From CAYLNM01 sp964385045 (GTDB lineage: Bacteria > Planctomycetota > Phycisphaerae > Phycisphaerales > SM1A02): a stretch of DNA of 19,216 nucleotides. The stretch's first letter is position 1. Each line of letters starts with the position of its first letter. Positions 15,673-19,216 of the stretch are shown piece after piece. Position numbers and translations under genes: made by a program. The DNA lies in assembly GCA_964385045.1 (NCBI GenBank), contig CAYLNM010000086.1, positions 1-19,216 on the forward strand. The letters run 5' to 3'. The notes under the pieces were generated by a model. It ran no database searches. It saw nothing but the letters and a program-made list of their open reading frames with translations, and was not told the origin of the DNA.

Positions 15673-16034
15673 CCGTGGCTCCCGCGGCGCGGTCGGAAGT
15701 CTACGGGCGCGATCACCGCGAGCTCGCGCCCGCCGTCGCCACGGCCCCACGTGAGACTCGATCTCAACGCCGTCCGGTCGCGGCCCGTCCGCTCGCCGCG
15801 CCCCGCGGGCACGGCCGAACGCGTGCCCGCGGCCCTCCTCCGGCGCCGGCGTCGCCCGCGTCCGACCCGTCCGACCCGTCCGACGCGCCGGCGATCCCCC
15901 CGCCCTTCTCGGACGAGGCCCCCCCAACGCCTCGCCCAGCCGTCACGACCGATCGTCCTTTCGCGACTCGACCGCCCGGACCGTCGGTCAGCCCCTGCAG
16001 CGACTCGTCCCGCCGCCCGACTCGTGGTGCACGA
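15673..16034. other. Divergent intergenic region with a short 9-bp tandem repeat
   Basis: The region separates the ATPase and the hybrid kinase, which are transcribed away from each other. It holds the TAGACT box for the ATPase and three tandem copies of TCCGACCCG (15861-15887, the third with one change). Open frames through it on both strands are Arg/Pro-rich with no domain signature. No promoter-like element could be picked for the + strand gene. Confidence 0.5.
15698..15703 (-). promoter_or_regulatory. Putative -10 element TAGACT of the P1B-4 ATPase operon
   Basis: On the minus strand TAGACT lies 26 bp upstream of the GTG start at 15672 and about 14 bp before the GGGAG ribosome binding site. 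It is identical to the hexamer before fabH and fits the TAGNNT pattern. It also supports the GTG start over the longer in-frame extension, which would begin upstream of this box. Confidence 0.5.
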
Positions 16035-18917
16035 ATGCCGCACTCCCATCCCGATTCCGGTTCCCGGTCCGTGGCCCTCGGGCATCCCGCGGTCCTGCTC
16101 TCGACGATCGTCGGCCTCGTGGTGGTCGTCGGGATCACGACCCTGCAGTGGCGCCACGTGCGGGCCGAGGAGCGAGCCGCGTTCGCGGTGGAGGTGGAAC
16201 GCACCGCGCAGCTGGTGCGCACCCGGCTCGGCTCGCTCCGGATGAAGCTGCACGCCGCCCGCGGCCTGATCGAGAGCAGCGAGGACGTCACGGCCGACGA
16301 GTGGCGCCGGTTCGTCACCGAGGTCCGGCCGGACGACGAGGCGTCGCCCGCGGTCGGGCTCGCCTTCGTGGAGCACGTGCCCGTCGACGAGGACGGGGCC
16401 CTGCCGCCCGGGCTCGAGCGGCGATTCTGGCGTCACGCGGATCCCATCCCGATCGACGGATTCGTGGCCCCCGTCACGTTCCACGCGCCGCCCGAGCTGA
16501 ACGCGACCATGATCGGCTACGACGTGGCCTCGCGGACGCCGCAGCGCACGGCGCTGCTCGCCGCCGCCCGGGCGAACCAGCCGGCCGCGACCCGGCCCCT
16601 GCGGCTCGAGCAGCTCGGCGACGCGGACTGGGGCGTGGTGCTCTATCTCCCGATCTACGGGGGACGCGCGGTGCCCGCGGATCCCGAGGACCGGGTCGCC
16701 GCCGTCACCGGCTGGATCGCCGCCCCGATCGCGGTGGGCTGGTTCCTCGAGACGCTCGCCGCCCGAATGCCCGACATCGCCGCGATCGAGATCCGCCCCG
16801 CCGAGGGCGTCGCCGGCGACCCGGGACTCCTGGGCCGACGGGAGCTCTCCCCGCAGGACTGCGCGGGTCCGTGCTGGGAGACGCGGACGCCGATCGAGGT
16901 CGCCGACCGCGTCTGGACGGTCGGCGTGCAGCGTCCGGCCCCCGGCCTCGGGAGCACCGCGCTCGCGGTCGCCCCGGTCACCGGTCTCTCGGTCCTCGTC
17001 GTCGGCCTGCTCGTCGCGCTCACCGCCAGCGCGACCGGCACCCGGACGCGGGCCCTGCGACTGGCGGACGAGATGACCGGCGAGGTGCGGCGCCAGTCGC
17101 GCCTGCTGCACGCGACGGAGCGGCTCGCCCGCCTCGGCACCTGGGAGCACGTGGTGGGCGAGGACCGCGTGACGTGGTCCGACGCCATGTGCGCCCTGCA
17201 CGGGGTGCCGCCCGGCACCCGGCCCACGGTCGCCGAGTCCGGCGCCGCCCTCGAGCCCGACTCCCGCGCGCAGATGGAGGCGGTGGTGCAGCAGGCGATC
17301 GACGCCGGCGAGCCATGGGACCTCGAGCTCGCGCTGCGGCCCCCGACCGGCCGCCGGATCGTGGCCCGGAGCCTCGGCGAGGCCGAGCGGCTCGCGGACG
17401 GACGCGTCCGGATCTGGGGCGCCCTGCAGGACGTGACCGACGAGGTGGAGGCCCGCGAGCAGCTCGAGGCCGCGTGGCAGCAGGCCCGCGCCGCGAACCG
17501 GGCCAAGAGCGCGTTCCTCGCCAACATGAGCCACGAGATCCGCACCCCGATGACCGCCATCCTCGGCTTCGTCGAGCTGCTGCAGGAGCAGGGCGGGGCG
17601 GCGGCGGATCCGCAGGTGGCGGACGAGGCGCTCGAGACGATCCGCCGCAACGGCGAGCATCTGCTCGAGATCCTCAACGACATCCTCGACCTGTCGAAGA
17701 TCGAGGCGGGCCGCATGACGGTCGAGCGGCTGCCGGTCGACGTGCCGCGGCTGGTGGCCGAGGTCAGCTCGCTGATGCGGGTCCGCGCGGCCGCGAAGGA
17801 CCTCTTCCTCCGGACGCGGTACGAGACGCCGATCCCCGAGACGATCGACACCGATCCGGTGCGGCTGCGGCAGATCGTGTCGAACCTCGTGGGCAACGCG
17901 GCGAAGTTCACGGAGACCGGCGGCATCACGATCGTCGTCCGGTTCGAGCCGTCGGGCACGACCGGAACGCTGGTGATCGCGGTCGAGGACACCGGCATCG
18001 GGATGGACGCCGCCCAGCGGGAGCGGCTCTTCGAGGCGTTCACGCAGGCGGACGAGTCGATGACGCGGCGCTTCGGCGGCACCGGCCTCGGACTCCGGAT
18101 CTCGAGCACGCTCGCGGAGATGCTCGGCGGCCGCATCGACGTCACGTCCGAGCCGGGTGCGGGAAGCACCTTCACGGTCAGGCTCGACGCGGGCGACGTG
18201 GCCGGGCGTCCGCGGCGGCGACCCGTGGCCGAGTCGCCGGAGGAGCGCCCGACGGCGACGCTCGTCGGCGGGACCGAGGGCACCGCTCCGAAGCCCGCGA
18301 CCGCGGCGGCGGACGACGCCGAGACGCCGTCCGCGACCGCGGCCGACGCGCCGCCCGCCGCCGTGTCGTCCGCGTCCGCGCCCGCTCCGATCGTCGACTC
18401 CGCACCCGCGGCGGCCGCCCACGCGTCCGCACCTGCGCCCGCGGCACCCGCACCCGCGCCCGCGCCGGCCGCCCCCGTGGGCCCGGCCGACGTCCGTCCG
18501 CCGCTCGCCGGCGTGCGGGTGCTGGTGGCCGAGGACGGCCCCGACAACCAGCGGCTGCTGCGGCACTTCCTCACGCGCGCGGGGGCCGACGTGCGGGTGG
18601 TCGAGAACGGCCAGGAGGCGGTCGACGCGGTGGACGCGGCCTCGGCCGCGGATCGGGCGTTCCACGTCGTCCTCATGGACATGCAGATGCCGGTGATGAA
18701 CGGCTACCGCGCGACCCGCGAGCTGCGGCGCCGCGGCCACGCCCTGCCCATCATCGCCGTCACCGCCCACGCCATGAGCGAGGACCGGTGGAAGTGCATC
18801 GACGCCGGCTGCGACGACTACGCGACCAAGCCGATCGACGCCCGCCGCCTCGTCGCGACGTGCCGCGACGCGCTGGACGCCGCGGCGGGCCGTCGCCAGG
18901 CGCCGCCCGCGGCGTGA
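16035..18917 (+). CDS. Hybrid sensor histidine kinase: CHASE-PAS-HisKA-HATPase-REC
   Basis: This 960-residue protein should sense an external signal and relay phosphate internally. Order: membrane helix about 16-38; a CHASE-type extracellular domain about 50-300 (VGLAFVEHVP and GYDVASRTPQRTAL are typical); second helix about 307-332; a PAS domain with PAC tail about 363-473; HisKA with phospho-acceptor His 500 in NMSHEIRTPM; ATPase with N-box QIVSNLVGNAAKF (about 613-625), DTGIGM and FGGTGLGL; an Ala/Pro linker (about 720-815); and a receiver with acidic pair AED, phospho-acceptor Asp 882 in LMDMQMPVMNG and the conserved Lys of ATKPID. All catalytic residues are present. There is no Hpt domain and no separate response regulator nearby, so its partner is unknown. 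ATG 16035 starts just before the first helix but has only a weak ribosome binding site; the in-frame stretch back to 15675 lacks homology. Confidence 0.95.
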   Translation: MPHSHPDSGSRSVALGHPAVLLSTIVGLVVVVGITTLQWRHVRAEERAAFAVEVERTAQLVRTRLGSLRMKLHAARGLIESSEDVTADEWRRFVTEVRPDDEASPAVGLAFVEHVPVDEDGALPPGLERRFWRHADPIPIDGFVAPVTFHAPPELNATMIGYDVASRTPQRTALLAAARANQPAATRPLRLEQLGDADWGVVLYLPIYGGRAVPADPEDRVAAVTGWIAAPIAVGWFLETLAARMPDIAAIEIRPAEGVAGDPGLLGRRELSPQDCAGPCWETRTPIEVADRVWTVGVQRPAPGLGSTALAVAPVTGLSVLVVGLLVALTASATGTRTRALRLADEMTGEVRRQSRLLHATERLARLGTWEHVVGEDRVTWSDAMCALHGVPPGTRPTVAESGAALEPDSRAQMEAVVQQAIDAGEPWDLELALRPPTGRRIVARSLGEAERLADGRVRIWGALQDVTDEVEAREQLEAAWQQARAANRAKSAFLANMSHEIRTPMTAILGFVELLQEQGGAAADPQVADEALETIRRNGEHLLEILNDILDLSKIEAGRMTVERLPVDVPRLVAEVSSLMRVRAAAKDLFLRTRYETPIPETIDTDPVRLRQIVSNLVGNAAKFTETGGITIVVRFEPSGTTGTLVIAVEDTGIGMDAAQRERLFEAFTQADESMTRRFGGTGLGLRISSTLAEMLGGRIDVTSEPGAGSTFTVRLDAGDVAGRPRRRPVAESPEERPTATLVGGTEGTAPKPATAAADDAETPSATAADAPPAAVSSASAPAPIVDSAPAAAAHASAPAPAAPAPAPAPAAPVGPADVRPPLAGVRVLVAEDGPDNQRLLRHFLTRAGADVRVVENGQEAVDAVDAASAADRAFHVVLMDMQMPVMNGYRATRELRRRGHALPIIAVTAHAMSEDRWKCIDAGCDDYATKPIDARRLVATCRDALDAAAGRRQAPPAA

Positions 18918-18938
18918 GGCCCCGCGGCTCGCGGGGCT
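18918..18938 (+). terminator. Hairpin after the hybrid kinase gene, possible terminator
   Basis: Immediately after the TGA (18915-18917), GCCCCGC (18919-18925) pairs perfectly with GCGGGGC (18931-18937) around a five-base loop. No T-run follows, so it is at best an atypical or Rho-assisted terminator. Confidence 0.5.
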
Positions 18939-18958
18939 CCCGGGGCATGCCGCGGCGG

Positions 18959-18964
18959 TAGCAT
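18959..18964 (+). promoter_or_regulatory. Putative -10 element TAGCAT of the lipoprotein gene
   Basis: TAGCAT lies 26 bp upstream of the ATG at 18990, followed by GGAG (18979-18982). It matches the TAGNNT pattern and lies just past the hairpin that closes the preceding gene, which fits a new transcription unit. Confidence 0.45.
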
Positions 18965-18989
18965 CGGGCTCCTCCCCCGGAGACCGACC

Positions 18990-19216
18990 ATGTCGCACGC
19001 GTCCCGTCCCGTCGCGCCCGCCGATGCCTCGCCGTCCGCCCGTCCCGCCGACCCGGCGCGGCGCCGCCTGCTCGCGGCCGGCGCCGTCGCCGCCGCCGCC
19101 GGCACCCTCGGACTGCCCGCGTGCCGCACCGCGGGGGCCGCGGGGGCCGCCGGCGCTGCCGGCGCCGCCCGCGGCCAGGACGCCGACGACGCGGACCGCG
19201 GCCCGGCGCCGCAGGG
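18990..19216 (+). CDS. N-terminus of a Tat-type lipoprotein, cut by the window end
   Basis: Only the first ~75 residues are present. After a short Ala/Pro-rich start comes RRRLLAAGAVAAAAGTLGLPAC: twin arginines, a hydrophobic stretch and an LPAC lipobox ending in Cys, which together suggest export by the Tat system and lipid attachment. A Gly-Ala-Ala repeat and an Asp-rich stretch follow. ATG 18990 has GGAG seven bases upstream and a TAGCAT box. Tat export often means a folded, cofactor-bearing protein, but the functional domain lies outside the window, so no role is assigned. Confidence 0.7.
   Translation, partial: MSHASRPVAPADASPSARPADPARRRLLAAGAVAAAAGTLGLPACRTAGAAGAAGAAGAARGQDADDADRGPAPQ

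Noticed and set aside
15673..15927. N-terminal extension of the P1B-4 ATPase
   Set aside because: It is Arg/Gly-rich without a metal-binding motif, and it lies upstream of the likely promoter. GTG 15672 has a good ribosome binding site.
15669..18998. Very long open frame (1109 codons) antisense to the hybrid kinase
   Set aside because: Long antisense frames are expected in such GC-rich DNA. It shows only Arg/Gly/His-rich composition and mirrors the codon pattern of the kinase gene.
1..19216. tRNA, rRNA, insertion sequence or phage integration site
   Set aside because: No cloverleaf with a TTC loop, no rRNA segment, no transposase or integrase motif, and no terminal inverted repeats were recognised by eye.

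Overview
The window is about 19.2 kb of extremely GC-rich DNA, with nearly all third codon positions G or C and proteins rich in Ala, Arg and Asp. The first two genes are an ECF sigma factor of the planctomycete type (resembling the TIGR02999 family) overlapping a membrane-anchored Ser/Thr kinase. With the base composition and a CxxCH-type NrfHA system, this suggests a Planctomycetota genome, plausibly class Phycisphaerae. That placement is inference; no rRNA or other marker is present.

Layout. (1) 171-3878 (+): ECF sigma factor and a Ser/Thr kinase coupled by an ATGA overlap; the kinase frame breaks in a G-rich tract near 2083-2088. (2) 3902-4486 (-): small membrane protein with a bacterial PH domain, then about 640 bp of non-coding DNA with a degenerate ~30-bp tandem repeat. 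(3) 5133-6344 (+): a FabH-type ketoacyl-ACP synthase, converging with (4) 6360-8207 (-), a DUF389 membrane protein with a Usp-like N-terminus. (5) 8435-10974 (+): nrfH and nrfA, a tetraheme quinol dehydrogenase and a pentaheme nitrite reductase whose catalytic heme motif is CxxCH. (6) 11080-11568 (-): C-terminal remnant of a SpoIIE/RsbU-type phosphatase. (7) 11914-12975 (+): exported thioredoxin-like protein with two internal repeats. (8) 15672-12905 (-): P1B-4 metal ATPase coupled by an ATGA overlap to a membrane-anchored putative sensor protein, itself frameshifted at a 7-base homopolymer. (9) 16035-18917 (+): CHASE-PAS-HisKA-HATPase-REC hybrid histidine kinase. (10) 18990 to the window end (+): N-terminus of a Tat-type lipoprotein.

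The genes form several separate units, not one pathway. Regulation and signalling (sigma factor/kinase, hybrid kinase, phosphatase remnant), anaerobic nitrite ammonification (NrfHA), metal export (P1B-4 ATPase) and fatty-acid initiation (FabH) sit side by side. I did not find a clearly new multi-gene system. The most useful observations are: a TAGNNT hexamer that by eye occurs only five times on both strands, each time just upstream of a gene start; two gene frames broken at G/C homopolymers; a repeat-filled insertion inside the kinase ATP-binding lobe; and a duplicated domain in the thioredoxin-like protein.
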